In this document: positions 16,011-24,338 of the stretch, one piece after another
How the letters are laid out: each line of letters starts with the position of its first letter
Position numbering within the stretch: position 1 is the stretch's first letter
From: JAVBNW01 sp031551255
GTDB lineage: Bacteria > Bacillota > Clostridia > Christensenellales > UBA1750
Assembly: GCA_031551255.1 (NCBI GenBank)
Contig: JAVBNW010000136.1
Span: forward strand, 1-32,562
Direction: 5' to 3'
DNA length: 32,562 nt
The notes under the pieces: generated by a model
What the model was told of the DNA's origin: nothing
Database searches by the model: none
What the model saw: the letters and a program-made list of their open reading frames with translations, nothing else
Translations under genes and position numbers: made by a program

Positions 16011-16075
16011 CATAACCTGATAGAAATTTTCATTCACAGATAAAAAAAGAGCGTTGCTTGAGGGGGGATGCCGGT

Positions 16076-17065
16076 TTGTCGAACGTATTGTCGCAAGACG
16101 AAATTGACGCGTTGCTCAACGCGCTTTCATCGGGCGAAGAGGTCGAGGCCGCATCTTCGGAACCCCTCAAAGGTGAGGTGCGCCTTTACGATTTTAGGGA
16201 TGCCAATAAATTCCCGAAGGAACAAATACGCACACTCTCCAGCGTCTACGAAAACTTTGCGCAGCTCTTTGCCAACCAGCTTACAGGCACGCTCAGAGCT
16301 GCTTGTAATGTAAAGGTGCTTTCAATCGAAGAGACGACGTATTTTAACTTCAACTCCGCCATCCCCTCTCCGGTGATCTTGGCAATCCTTAACATGACTC
16401 CGCTGGAAGGCTCGGTGCTGATGATCATCACCTCGGAGGTCGCCTATTCGATGATCAACCGCGTGTTTGGTGGCTCGTTCGAGGCGAGGGATACGCAAAA
16501 GACCTTCACGGAAATTGAATTGGTGATCATTGAGCGCATTGTGCACCAGATCATGGGGCTGATGGATGAATCCTGGCAAAAGGTCGTGGAAGTGGACGCA
16601 ACCCTCGAGCGCATTGAAACCAGCCCCCAATTTGCACAAATCGTAGCGCTGAACGAACCCGTGGCCGTCGTTACGTTAGAAATCGATGTCGGCGGAGCCG
16701 TGGGGCTTATCAACATCTGCATTCCCCACTTGGCGATCGAGCCGATCGCACAGCAATTGTCGACAAAGCTATGGTTTACATCGTCCCACCAACGCCAGGT
16801 TGAACCGCGCACCGACGATATTCGCGATAAGCTGAGCAAGTCGGATGTCACGCTGCGCACGGTGTTCAACGAAACCCCCGCTCTGGTGCGCGATATCTTA
16901 AGCCTTCAGGTGGGGGATGTCGTGCAGCTTAACCATAGCGTGGACAAATGCGTAACGGTAGAGGTGGAGGGCGTACCAAAATTCTCGGGCGTGATCGGCG
17001 TGCGTGGTTCGCGGTATGCGGTTCAGGTGGTCGATCTCATCCAAGAGGAGGACTTCCATGAGTGA
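16076..17065 (+). CDS. fliM: Flagellar motor switch protein FliM
   Basis: A 329-residue C-ring protein that binds phosphorylated CheY and sets rotation direction. The N-terminal CheY-binding motif LSQDEIDALLNAL lies at residues 5-17, followed by the middle CheC-like domain (about 40-225) and a C-terminal SpoA/FliN-like domain (about 250-325, including the region LQVGDVVQLNHSV). I use the TTG at 16076 because AGGGGGGATG is correctly placed before it and the protein then begins MSNVLSQDE as in relatives; an upstream TTG at 16058 overlaps that ribosome site. It overlaps fliY by eight bases. Confidence 0.93.
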   Translation: MSNVLSQDEIDALLNALSSGEEVEAASSEPLKGEVRLYDFRDANKFPKEQIRTLSSVYENFAQLFANQLTGTLRAACNVKVLSIEETTYFNFNSAIPSPVILAILNMTPLEGSVLMIITSEVAYSMINRVFGGSFEARDTQKTFTEIELVIIERIVHQIMGLMDESWQKVVEVDATLERIETSPQFAQIVALNEPVAVVTLEIDVGGAVGLINICIPHLAIEPIAQQLSTKLWFTSSHQRQVEPRTDDIRDKLSKSDVTLRTVFNETPALVRDILSLQVGDVVQLNHSVDKCVTVEVEGVPKFSGVIGVRGSRYAVQVVDLIQEEDFHE

Positions 17066-18230
17066 AAACTTGACGCCGGAACAGATTGAAGCGTTGTTCG
17101 GCTCTTCCGACGTTCCGCCAGAGGCCGACACGGCAGTCATCAATGGCTCAGGGGAGCTGCTTTCCGATGAAGAGGCCGACATCCTGGGCGAAGTCGGCAA
17201 TATGTGCATGGGCGCTTCGGCGACGACCATGTACACCATTCTGGGAAGAAAAGTAAACATCACCACGCCCAAGGTATGGGTATATCCCAACCTCGTGTCG
17301 ATGTTGTCGGAGTACAACGTTCCCTACATCGTCGTCGAAGTTAACTACACCGAAGGCGTGACCGGCCGCAATCTGCTTTTGCTCAAAACGACCGATGCGG
17401 CGATGATCACCGATATTATGATGGGCGGCGACGGCAATGTGGATCTTGACCACGTTGAGCTCAACGAGCTGCATCTGAGCGCCATCAGCGAAATCATGAA
17501 CCAAATGGTTGCCGCAGGGGCCACCTCCATGTCCCAAATCCTCAACATGATCGTGAACATCTCTCCGCCCAGCGCCACGCTGGTAGACTTGGCGATCAAC
17601 GACACCGGGCTTTGGGAGAGCGAAAACGACAGAATCATCAAAATCTCCTTCAGCATGGAAATCGAGGGCCTGCTCAACAGCGAGCTTATGCAGGTAATGC
17701 CCTATAGCTTCGGCAAGCATCTGGTAGATGTGTTGCTCAAGGGGCAAGACGAAAGCGCCTCCGCGCCCCCGGTATCGCCCGCGCCAACCGAATCCCATGC
17801 ACCTTCGACAACTTCGGCGTTTGTCGAGCCTTCGCCAAGCTACGCCGCGCCGCCCTCCGCTTATGCGGCCCCGCCGCCCGCCTACAGCGCGCCTCCGGCA
17901 ACGGCGCACGCGCAGCCGGTAAATGTACAGCCCGTACAGTATCAATCCTTCGATCCGCAGCCTTATGCGCCGGCCGGCGTGCACGATAACCTGGATATGA
18001 TCATCGACGTGCCGTTGCAGGTAACCGTGGAGCTTGGCAAGGCCCGCAAGAGCATCAAGGAAGTGTTGGATTTTAACATCGGCTCCGTCATCGTGCTGGA
18101 TAAGCTCGCAGGCGAGTTGGTAGAAGTCGTCGTCAACGGCAAGCTGATTGCCCGCGGCGAGGTGGTGGTTATCGATGAAAACTACGGCGTACGCATTACG
18201 GAAATCGTCGCGCCAAATAGAAGGCTATAA
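17058..18230 (+). CDS. fliY: Flagellar motor switch phosphatase FliY
   Basis: A 390-residue fusion of a CheC-type phosphatase and FliN. Residues 5-14 (LTPEQIEALF) are the CheY-P-binding motif. The phosphatase domain has two intact active sites of the form E-x2-N-x22-P: E45/N48 and E145/N148. Both should dephosphorylate CheY-P. A Pro/Ala/Tyr-rich linker (about residues 230-300, with repeated YAAPP units) joins it to a C-terminal SpoA/FliN domain (about 315-388) that builds the C-ring. AGAGGAGG precedes the ATG at 17058, within the end of fliM. It is the last flagellar gene here and is closed by a terminator; cheY and the export genes that often follow are absent. Confidence 0.94.
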   Translation: MSENLTPEQIEALFGSSDVPPEADTAVINGSGELLSDEEADILGEVGNMCMGASATTMYTILGRKVNITTPKVWVYPNLVSMLSEYNVPYIVVEVNYTEGVTGRNLLLLKTTDAAMITDIMMGGDGNVDLDHVELNELHLSAISEIMNQMVAAGATSMSQILNMIVNISPPSATLVDLAINDTGLWESENDRIIKISFSMEIEGLLNSELMQVMPYSFGKHLVDVLLKGQDESASAPPVSPAPTESHAPSTTSAFVEPSPSYAAPPSAYAAPPPAYSAPPATAHAQPVNVQPVQYQSFDPQPYAPAGVHDNLDMIIDVPLQVTVELGKARKSIKEVLDFNIGSVIVLDKLAGELVEVVVNGKLIARGEVVVIDENYGVRITEIVAPNRRL

Positions 18231-18242
18231 ACGAATATTAGG

Positions 18243-18279
18243 AAAGCGCCGCATGTACGTAATGCAGCGCTTTGTTTTT
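18243..18279 (+). terminator. Rho-independent terminator of the flagellar operon
   Basis: AAAGCGC at 18243-18249 pairs with GCGCTTT at 18267-18273, extended by GCAT/ATGC inside, and is followed by GTTTTT. It lies 13 bases after the fliY stop. Confidence 0.87.
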
Positions 18280-18513
18280 CGATAAAATTATTTGCGCTAT
18301 AAAAGGGCACATAGGCTCATAGCATTTTGGGCATTCGGGGGTCTCACATGCAATAGAGACTCTTTTTTTCGCGTCGGCGATATCCTTCTTTTCCCCGGTT
18401 TCGACGGAAATTGTACGGATTTCCAAATATTCGCATGCCGGAACGGCTGCTAAATCAGGCAACTTATGACATGATCCGGTCGTCTAATAGCAGGAATACA
18501 TCGCAAGAAATGT

Positions 18514-19251
18514 GTGGTGAAGCGTTTGGCTGGTAAGAAACAGCCTATCGTGCGTCTTCGCGACGTCAGCAAGGTGTATATCATCGGAACGACGCGCTTA
18601 CGCGCGCTGGATAAGGTGACGCTGGATATTGCACCTGGCGAATTCGTGTGTATCTGTGGTAGATCGGGTTCCGGTAAGTCTACCCTGCTGAACATGATGG
18701 CGGGGCTCGAGCCGCCCACGCGCGGCGAAATCGTCATCGCGGATCAGCACATCGAGCAGCTGAACGAATCGCGCCTGGTGCGCTTTCGGCTGCAAAATGT
18801 AGGGTTCATTTTTCAGCAATTCAATTTATTCCCCTATATGGATGCGCTGGAAAACGTGGCGATGCCGTTGGTGTATCGCGGTATCGGCAAAGCCAAGCGC
18901 AGAAAGCAGGCGCAGGAGGCACTGGAGGCCGTAGGCCTCATGACGCACGCAAAACACAAACCCTCGCAAATGTCGGGCGGCCAGCAGCAGCGCGTGGGTA
19001 TTGCGCGCGCTCTAGTATCCGGCGCGCCGATCCTCTTTGCCGACGAACCGACGGGTAACTTGGATTCGCGCACCAGCGACGACATCCTCAACCTGATCCG
19101 CAACATCACAAAAAAAACCGGCTGCACGTTGATCATGGTCACCCATGACAACGAAATCGCCTGCAAGGCGGACAGGGTGGTTCACCTGCTCGACGGCAGG
19201 ATCGTCGATATCGAAATTCCAGAACACACCATCGAGGAGGGACTTGCATGA
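18514..19251 (+). CDS. ABC transporter ATP-binding protein (MacB/LolD type)
   Basis: A 245-residue ATPase. Walker A GRSGSGKST is at residues 49-57, the Q-loop at FQQFNLFP (100-107), the signature MSGGQ at 153-157, Walker B ILFADEP at 173-179 and the switch histidine H211 in VTHD. These features and its partner permease place it in the MacB/FtsE/LolD branch, which powers mechanotransmission across the envelope rather than classical import. The start is a GTG (18514, or 18517) without a strong ribosome site. The 283-base gap before it holds the fliY terminator and no clear promoter. Its stop overlaps the start of the next gene. Confidence 0.92.
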   Translation: MVKRLAGKKQPIVRLRDVSKVYIIGTTRLRALDKVTLDIAPGEFVCICGRSGSGKSTLLNMMAGLEPPTRGEIVIADQHIEQLNESRLVRFRLQNVGFIFQQFNLFPYMDALENVAMPLVYRGIGKAKRRKQAQEALEAVGLMTHAKHKPSQMSGGQQQRVGIARALVSGAPILFADEPTGNLDSRTSDDILNLIRNITKKTGCTLIMVTHDNEIACKADRVVHLLDGRIVDIEIPEHTIEEGLA

Positions 19252-21041
19252 TGAGACCGATGAAGCTTGCCGCCGCCGCACTGGCGTTACTGTTCCTGTG
19301 CCTGCCGCTCACCGCCGCGGCATCGGGCGATTTCGACACCAACCCCTACGACAACGACGCGGTGGCCATGAAGGGCGACATGACGCTGGGGCGTTCGGAT
19401 ATCGCTACAGACGACGCGCAGGGCAATGTGGAAGTGCGTTTGCACTTGTTGTATAAGGGTTCGGATATCTTCACGGATGCGAACCTAAGCTTTTTCGATC
19501 TCTCGCCCATCGTCGATGATTTGGAAAAGTACCCCTTTGAAGTAACCTGGGGTAGTTATAGGCTTACCGCCGGAGATCAGAAGCGGGACGCGCTCTATAG
19601 TCCAAGTCCCAGCCAAGCGGGGCAGGTATCCCGTACATACTTCCCCTTTCAGTTCAAAACAAAGAAAGATGTGATCAACGGCACCTACCCCATCAAGTTT
19701 AAGGTGCGCTTCCTGCACGCGGGCCAAAACCCGGCAAAGGTTGCCGTGGTGGAGGATACCCTGGAAGTGTTTGTGCGCATTACGCATGGCAAGGACCCGG
19801 AAACCCCCACCCCGACCCCCACCCCGACGCCGGTGGTCGACGCCACGCCCAAGCCGCAGGCGAGGGTCATCATGAAGCAGTACATCATGGATCCTGCCGA
19901 CGTGATCGGCGGAGATTCGTTCGACCTTACGATGGTGTTGGAAAACACGCATACCTCAATGGAAGTGCGCAACATGAAATGCTCCATCGCCGAGGCGAAG
20001 GGCACGGTGCTGCCCGAATCGGGCTCCAGCTCGTTCTTTATCCAATCCATCGGCCCGGGCAAAACCTACGAAGTGAAGCTTCGGATGCAGGCCCTGCCCA
20101 GCGCGGGCATCGAGCCGGTGAAGATGACCTTGACAATGAATTACGACGATAAGAACGATAAGCACACGGAAACCGAAGAGTTTACCTTGCCCATCCATCA
20201 GGTAATCAAACTGAAGGTCGACGACCCGATCTGCCCTTCGGAAAGCTATGTCGACGCGCCGTTTAACCTGATGCTCAACATCTACAACGTCGGCAAGGCC
20301 TCGATGTTCAATACCATGATAACGCTGGAGAGCGACACGCTGGAAGCGGATGAGAATATGTTTGCGGGCACGCTGGCCGCAGGCGCGCAGGCCACGTTCG
20401 ACGTGATGGTTACCGCGCCCTCCGCCAAGCTTATGAACGGCACGCCGGGCGAAGACCTCGATCCTTCGCAGATCCTGCCCGACGACGCGCCTACGGGCGA
20501 TGTCCCCGAAGGCGAAGGCGCTCAAGGCGAACCGCTTCCCGCTTCGACCCCGATAGGCGCGGTGCTGACGGGCCGTACCGCCAGCATGGCCATCGCCATG
20601 CCGATAGGTGGCGGTAGCAGCGGTGGCGGCGGCGGCGGCGTGGGTACGATGCTGGCCCAGGGCAACATCGTCATCACCTACGAAGACGACTTTGGCACGG
20701 TATTCCGCAAAGAGGTGCCGATTTCGGTGAGCATCCTCAGCTACGACCAGGCCTATGGCAACGACATGGGCATGATGCAGTACGACTACGACTACGAGCG
20801 CCAGCTGCTGGTCGACCGCGCGACGGGCCAGTATTACGATCCGATGACCATGGAGCCCGTCGAGCTGGGCGTCAACCCTTTTATCTACATCGGCATCGGC
20901 GCCGGTGCGCTGGTCGTGATCATCATCGCGCTGATCGTGGTGCTGCGCATGCGCAAGAAGAGAAGACTCGCGAAGGAGCAGGCGCTTGAACTCCAGCACG
21001 ACGTAGAGGCGCTTGAGGGGGAGGACCATGAGGTGGAATGA
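19248..21041 (+). CDS. Secreted, membrane-anchored CARDB-like protein partnered with the ABC transporter
   Basis: A 597-residue protein with a signal peptide (about residues 1-26), an N-terminal beta domain (30-180), a Thr-Pro linker near residues 185-195 (TPTPTPTPTP), two immunoglobulin-like or CARDB-like beta domains (about 200-330 and 330-520), a Gly-rich stretch near 450-465, and a C-terminal membrane helix near 543-567 followed by a basic then acidic cytoplasmic tail. The layout resembles COG1361-type S-layer-related proteins. It lies between the ATPase and permease genes with overlaps on both sides (4 and 14 bases), so it is surely part of this system, probably an extracellular partner in the place MacA takes in Gram-negatives. 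That role is inference. The ATG at 19248 follows GGAGGG. Confidence 0.8.
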   Translation: MMRPMKLAAAALALLFLCLPLTAAASGDFDTNPYDNDAVAMKGDMTLGRSDIATDDAQGNVEVRLHLLYKGSDIFTDANLSFFDLSPIVDDLEKYPFEVTWGSYRLTAGDQKRDALYSPSPSQAGQVSRTYFPFQFKTKKDVINGTYPIKFKVRFLHAGQNPAKVAVVEDTLEVFVRITHGKDPETPTPTPTPTPVVDATPKPQARVIMKQYIMDPADVIGGDSFDLTMVLENTHTSMEVRNMKCSIAEAKGTVLPESGSSSFFIQSIGPGKTYEVKLRMQALPSAGIEPVKMTLTMNYDDKNDKHTETEEFTLPIHQVIKLKVDDPICPSESYVDAPFNLMLNIYNVGKASMFNTMITLESDTLEADENMFAGTLAAGAQATFDVMVTAPSAKLMNGTPGEDLDPSQILPDDAPTGDVPEGEGAQGEPLPASTPIGAVLTGRTASMAIAMPIGGGSSGGGGGGVGTMLAQGNIVITYEDDFGTVFRKEVPISVSILSYDQAYGNDMGMMQYDYDYERQLLVDRATGQYYDPMTMEPVELGVNPFIYIGIGAGALVVIIIALIVVLRMRKKRRLAKEQALELQHDVEALEGEDHEVE

Positions 21042-22335
21042 CCTTCTCGCCCAAAGCCTGCAAAACCTGTGGCGACGGAAGATGCGCACGATTCTCACCA
21101 TCGTAGGCGTGATGATCGGCACCACTTCCATCGTAATCATGCTATCCATTGGCCTGGGTGCGACCCATCAGTTCGAAGAAGATACCCAGAATATGGATAG
21201 TTTGACGTTGATTACCGTATACGACTACAGCGCCAACGATCCTTCTACGAAAAACCGCAGCAAGGATAGGATCGACGACACGTTTATACGCAAGATCGAG
21301 CAGATACCCCACGTCGTGATGGCGACCCCGGTGCTGCGCGCCTATCCTACAAGCGCCAACATTCAGGTAAAGACGCGCAAGTATTCTTCCTACGGCGATT
21401 TGCAAGGCATCCGGCGCGAGGCGTTTGAGCTGATGGACATCCCGATCATGGAAGGCGGCGCCCCGCAAAGCGAATCCATAAAGCCCATCGAAATCGTGCT
21501 GGGCAAGGACAGTAAGATGAACTTTCACAAGCAAAACTCAAACGTATGGGGAGAAGAGCCGGATATCGACTGGTTCAATGTCGATTTTACGCTGGAGTAC
21601 ACATCCTGGAAGGATGGAAAGGAAGATATCCTCAAAAAATACGAGGCGAAGATCGTCGGCATTTCGGGCAATCCCGACAGCCGCTATTACAGCCAATACA
21701 ACTACGGCATGTACATGGAGATCAACGCGCTCAAAAAGCTGATCAAGGAAAACCCGAAGCTCTACGATAATGTTTCCACCGACCGCTACGAACAGTGTTA
21801 CGTAAAAGTAGACGACTATAAGAACGTCGAAAAGGTGATGGACGCGATCAAGGAGGGCAATACCCTCGCTGTTAATTCCGACATGGAGTGGATCAACGCG
21901 TCGCGCCGCCAGGCACAGTCGCTGCAGCTTCTGCTGGGCGGCATCGGCGGGATTACGATGCTGGTCGCAGCAATTTCCATCGCCAATACGATGCTGATGT
22001 CCATCTACGAGCGCACGCGCGAGATCGGCGTAATGAAGGTGCTCGGCTGCCGTCTTTCCAATATTTCGATGCTGTTTCTGGGCGAGGCGGGGTTCATCGG
22101 CCTGTTCGGCGGGGCGGTGGGCATAGGCCTAAGTTACGGGCTTTCGGTGCTGCTGAACTTTATCTTCTCCTACTATGGAGGGTTCGGCGGCGGTTCGATG
22201 CAAAGCTATATGCCGCCGTGGCTTGCGGTACTGGCCTTAGTCTTCGCGGTTTTCGTAGGCATTCTGTCGGGGCTGTATCCCTCACAAAGGGCGATGCGCC
22301 TATCGGCGCTGGCGGCGATTCGAAACGACGTCTAA
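21028..22335 (+). CDS. ABC transporter permease (MacB/FtsX type)
   Basis: A 435-residue permease with the MacB layout: one membrane helix after a short cytoplasmic start (TILTIVGVMIGTTSIVIML, about residues 20-38), a large extracellular domain (about 50-285), then three helices (about 303-325, 346-378 and 396-420) forming the FtsX domain. The coupling segment YERTREIGVMKVLGC (about 328-342) is the typical ATPase contact. It has one ATPase partner and probably works as a homodimer. The ATG at 21028 has GGGGAGG ahead; an upstream TTG at 21013 has none. Substrate unknown; relatives export peptides, lipoproteins or toxins, or remodel the envelope. Confidence 0.9.
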   Translation: MRWNDLLAQSLQNLWRRKMRTILTIVGVMIGTTSIVIMLSIGLGATHQFEEDTQNMDSLTLITVYDYSANDPSTKNRSKDRIDDTFIRKIEQIPHVVMATPVLRAYPTSANIQVKTRKYSSYGDLQGIRREAFELMDIPIMEGGAPQSESIKPIEIVLGKDSKMNFHKQNSNVWGEEPDIDWFNVDFTLEYTSWKDGKEDILKKYEAKIVGISGNPDSRYYSQYNYGMYMEINALKKLIKENPKLYDNVSTDRYEQCYVKVDDYKNVEKVMDAIKEGNTLAVNSDMEWINASRRQAQSLQLLLGGIGGITMLVAAISIANTMLMSIYERTREIGVMKVLGCRLSNISMLFLGEAGFIGLFGGAVGIGLSYGLSVLLNFIFSYYGGFGGGSMQSYMPPWLAVLALVFAVFVGILSGLYPSQRAMRLSALAAIRNDV

Positions 22336-22531
22336 CGAGCCCGGCGGATTGCTTCCTATTCGAGTTATTATGATACAGAAGCAATCCGCCGGAGCTCCGG
22401 GAGAGGGGGGATCGCGATCCCTCGCCGGGGCTCACTGCGCTTCATACCCCCGATGTTGCGACATCGGGGGTATGTCCGCTTCGTGGCCCCTCCTCTTCCT
22501 ACAAGACGCTCAGGCGCCTTGTAGGAGTAAG

Positions 22532-22571
22532 AAAAACGAAGATCGTGGGCTCCGTGCCTTCTTCGTCGTTC
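22532..22571. repeat. 40-bp direct repeat, copy 1
   Basis: Identical at 36 of 40 positions to 22609-22648, 77 bases further on. On the minus strand it reads as a bulged stem (CGAAGA/TCTTCG with inner GGC/GCC) followed by five T residues, like an intrinsic terminator. Confidence 0.75.
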
Positions 22572-22608
22572 CTATTCCATAAAGCCGCCGCAGTGCTTTG
22601 AAAATAGA

Positions 22609-22648
22609 AAAAACGGAGAACGTGGGCTTCGCGCCTTCTTCGTCGTTC
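22609..22648. repeat. 40-bp direct repeat, copy 2
   Basis: The second copy of the repeat at 22532-22571. The four differences leave the inner GGC/GCC pairing and the T-run on the minus strand intact. A distinct hairpin (22572-22607) separates the copies. Confidence 0.75.
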
Positions 22649-22764
22649 TTCTTACTCCTCAAAATCGCCTCAGCGGTTTTGAGGAAGAGGAGGAGCGGCG
22701 GAGTGAGCGGGCTTTCACACCGCAGTGTGGAAGCGAGCGATACGCAGCCCGCGACGACGAAGGG

Positions 22765-22793
22765 TTGACAGCAAAAACCTGCATTGCTATACT
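22765..22793 (+). promoter_or_regulatory. Sigma-A promoter of the fatty acid synthesis operon
   Basis: A perfect -35 TTGACA at 22765-22770, a 17-base spacer and TATACT at 22788-22793 (5 of 6). It lies 38 bases before the MarR-family start. Confidence 0.88.
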
Positions 22794-22814
22794 TAGCCAA
22801 GCAAACTATTAGCC
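22793..22814 (+). promoter_or_regulatory. Possible regulator site: TTAGCC direct repeat
   Basis: TTAGCC occurs at 22793-22798 and again at 22809-22814, just downstream of the -10 box and overlapping the likely transcription start. Its position suits autorepression by the FabT-like protein encoded next, but it does not obviously match the known streptococcal FabT palindrome. Confidence 0.3.
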
Positions 22815-22831
22815 TACCAAAGGAAGTGTGT

Positions 22832-23302
22832 ATGGTGGATGTGGTGAGCCGCGAACTCAACGATCTTTTGACCGGCGCATTTGATTTGGTGGTCAAAGTC
22901 GAGCAGACGACATTTCGCGGCACGAAGTACAACGATTTAACAGTCGCCGAAATCCACACCATCGATGCGATCGGGCGCGGCGAACGCTCCATGGGCGAGG
23001 TGGCGGGCGCGCTGGGCGTAACGCTTGCCACACTGAATGCCTCCGTCGGCAGGCTGTGCCGCAAAGGCTATGTAGAGCGGCGACGCACCGAAGAAGATCG
23101 CAGGCTTGTGCTTGTTCGGTTGACGCGTCCGGGCGGCGTCGTCTATCGCTTGCACGAGCATTTTCATGAAAAGATGATTGCCCGCTCGCTTGCCGAGCTC
23201 ACGGAAGGGGAGCGAGAGGCATTGGCCAGCGCGCTAGGTAAAATGCGAGAGTTTTTCCAGGAAATATCCAGCGTGGAATTGGACGAGGAGGCGAGGGCGT
23301 GA
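22832..23302 (+). CDS. fabT: MarR family regulator of fatty acid synthesis (FabT-like)
   Basis: A 156-residue winged-helix regulator of the MarR family. An N-terminal dimerisation helix is followed by the DNA-binding domain (about residues 35-105), with recognition helix VTLATLNASVGRLCRKGYV and a wing containing RRTEEDRRLVLVRLT (the conserved DxR motif). A C-terminal helix completes the dimer interface. As the first gene of a fab/acc cluster it corresponds to FabT, which represses the operon when bound by long-chain acyl-ACP in streptococci. Target and effector are inferred from context. AAGGAAG precedes the ATG at 22832. Its stop overlaps the GTG start of fabH by four bases. Confidence 0.85.
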   Translation: MVDVVSRELNDLLTGAFDLVVKVEQTTFRGTKYNDLTVAEIHTIDAIGRGERSMGEVAGALGVTLATLNASVGRLCRKGYVERRRTEEDRRLVLVRLTRPGGVVYRLHEHFHEKMIARSLAELTEGEREALASALGKMREFFQEISSVELDEEARA

Positions 23303-24249
23303 GCCTTGGCATACTGGGAACGGGCAGCACGCTGCCCTCGCGCTTGTTGACGAATTTCGACCTTGCAAAAATGGTGGATACCTCCGATGAGTGGATCAGG
23401 ACGCGTACGGGGATTCGCGAACGCAGGTTGTGCGGCGAAGGCGAGAATACGCTCACTATGGGCGTCGCCGCCGCGCGCGCCGCACTTGAGGATGCGGGCG
23501 TGGATGCGAAAGACCTAAAGCTCATCATCTGCCATTCGGTCGCTCCGCATCAAATCGTACCTCCGCTTGCTTGCCAAATCATGGGCGAACTCGGCGCAAG
23601 CTGTCCGGCTTTCGATATGAACTGCGCCTGCACAGGCTTTTTGTATGAACTGGCCATCGCCGACGCAATGAATATCGGGCCTGCGTTGCTCGTGTGCTCC
23701 GAACAAACAAGCCGCTATGTCGATTTTACCGATAGGCGCATTTGTGTACTGTTTGGCGACGGCGCCGGGGCTGCGGTAACCGCGCCCGCGACGCTTGGCA
23801 AAGGGCTTTTTCACACCGACATCCGCTCGACGCCGGATGTGCGCAACTCCCTCACGGCGGCGGGCATCAACAATCGCGGCGAAAGCGGCGAGCTTTTATC
23901 AAGCTTCCTTGCGATGGACGGGCAAGAGGTCTACAAATTTGCCGCCCGCGAGATGATGGATCTTTTAAAGACTACCTTCGAAGCCACCGGCCTTTCCTAT
24001 CAGGATTTTGCGTACATCATACCGCATCAGGCGAACATTCGCATCATCCAATCCTGTTCGGAACGGCTGGATATTCCATGGGAAAAGTTTTATATCAACA
24101 TCGATCACACCGGCAATATCTCCTCGGCCACCGTCCCGTTGGCGCTTGACGAGCTGCGCCGCTTAGGCAGGGCGGGCGCGGGCGACCGCATACTGCTGGC
24201 GGGCTTCGGCGCGGGCTGGACGGCCGGAGCGGCGGCCCTTACCTTGTAG
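23299..24249 (+). CDS. fabH: Beta-ketoacyl-ACP synthase III
   Basis: A 316-residue condensing enzyme that starts fatty acid synthesis by joining an acyl-CoA primer with malonyl-ACP. The catalytic triad is complete: C111 in NCACTGF, H243 in PHQANIRI and N273 in HTGNISSA. The length is usual for FabH. The GTG start at 23299 follows GAGGAGG and overlaps the regulator stop. The acyl-CoA preference (acetyl or branched) cannot be read reliably from sequence. Confidence 0.96.
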   Translation: MSLGILGTGSTLPSRLLTNFDLAKMVDTSDEWIRTRTGIRERRLCGEGENTLTMGVAAARAALEDAGVDAKDLKLIICHSVAPHQIVPPLACQIMGELGASCPAFDMNCACTGFLYELAIADAMNIGPALLVCSEQTSRYVDFTDRRICVLFGDGAGAAVTAPATLGKGLFHTDIRSTPDVRNSLTAAGINNRGESGELLSSFLAMDGQEVYKFAAREMMDLLKTTFEATGLSYQDFAYIIPHQANIRIIQSCSERLDIPWEKFYINIDHTGNISSATVPLALDELRRLGRAGAGDRILLAGFGAGWTAGAAALTL

Positions 24250-24338
24250 CTTTCCCGGGAAAACAAGGCCCTCGTGGGCGCGTATCCTTGCTGTCTCTTG
24301 CCAAAGGCATCGACATAATTTGTATTGGAGGAATTCTC

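Larger units (their letters stand above)
22341..22734. repeat. Array of seven hairpins in the gap between the ABC operon and the fab operon
   Basis: The 496-base gap contains no credible gene but a dense series of inverted repeats. A 15-pair perfect stem CCGGCGGATTGCTTC is at 22341-22355 with its partner at 22378-22392. A palindrome GGGATCGCGATCCC is at 22408-22421. A 14-pair perfect stem CATACCCCCGATGT with a TGCG loop is at 22443-22474. TCCTACAAG/CTTGTAGGA is at 22497-22526. CTATT/AATAG with AAAGC/GCTTT is at 22572-22607. CCTCAAAA/TTTTGAGG is at 22657-22684. GCTTTCACAC with a CGCA loop is at 22711-22734. Most stems differ in sequence from one another. The first could act as a 3' end for the ABC transcript, but no T-run follows it. 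Confidence 0.75.

Noticed and set aside
18238..18462. A 74-codon minus-strand frame with a Cys-rich segment (CETPECPKCYEPMC)
   Set aside because: It needs a TTG start with no ribosome site, its 3' end runs through the fliY terminator hairpin, and I recognise no family. The spaced cysteines are curious, but support is too weak to call a gene.
22341..22734. The hairpin array as a CRISPR array
   Set aside because: Only two related 40-bp units exist, the separating sequence is itself a hairpin, and no cas genes are present.
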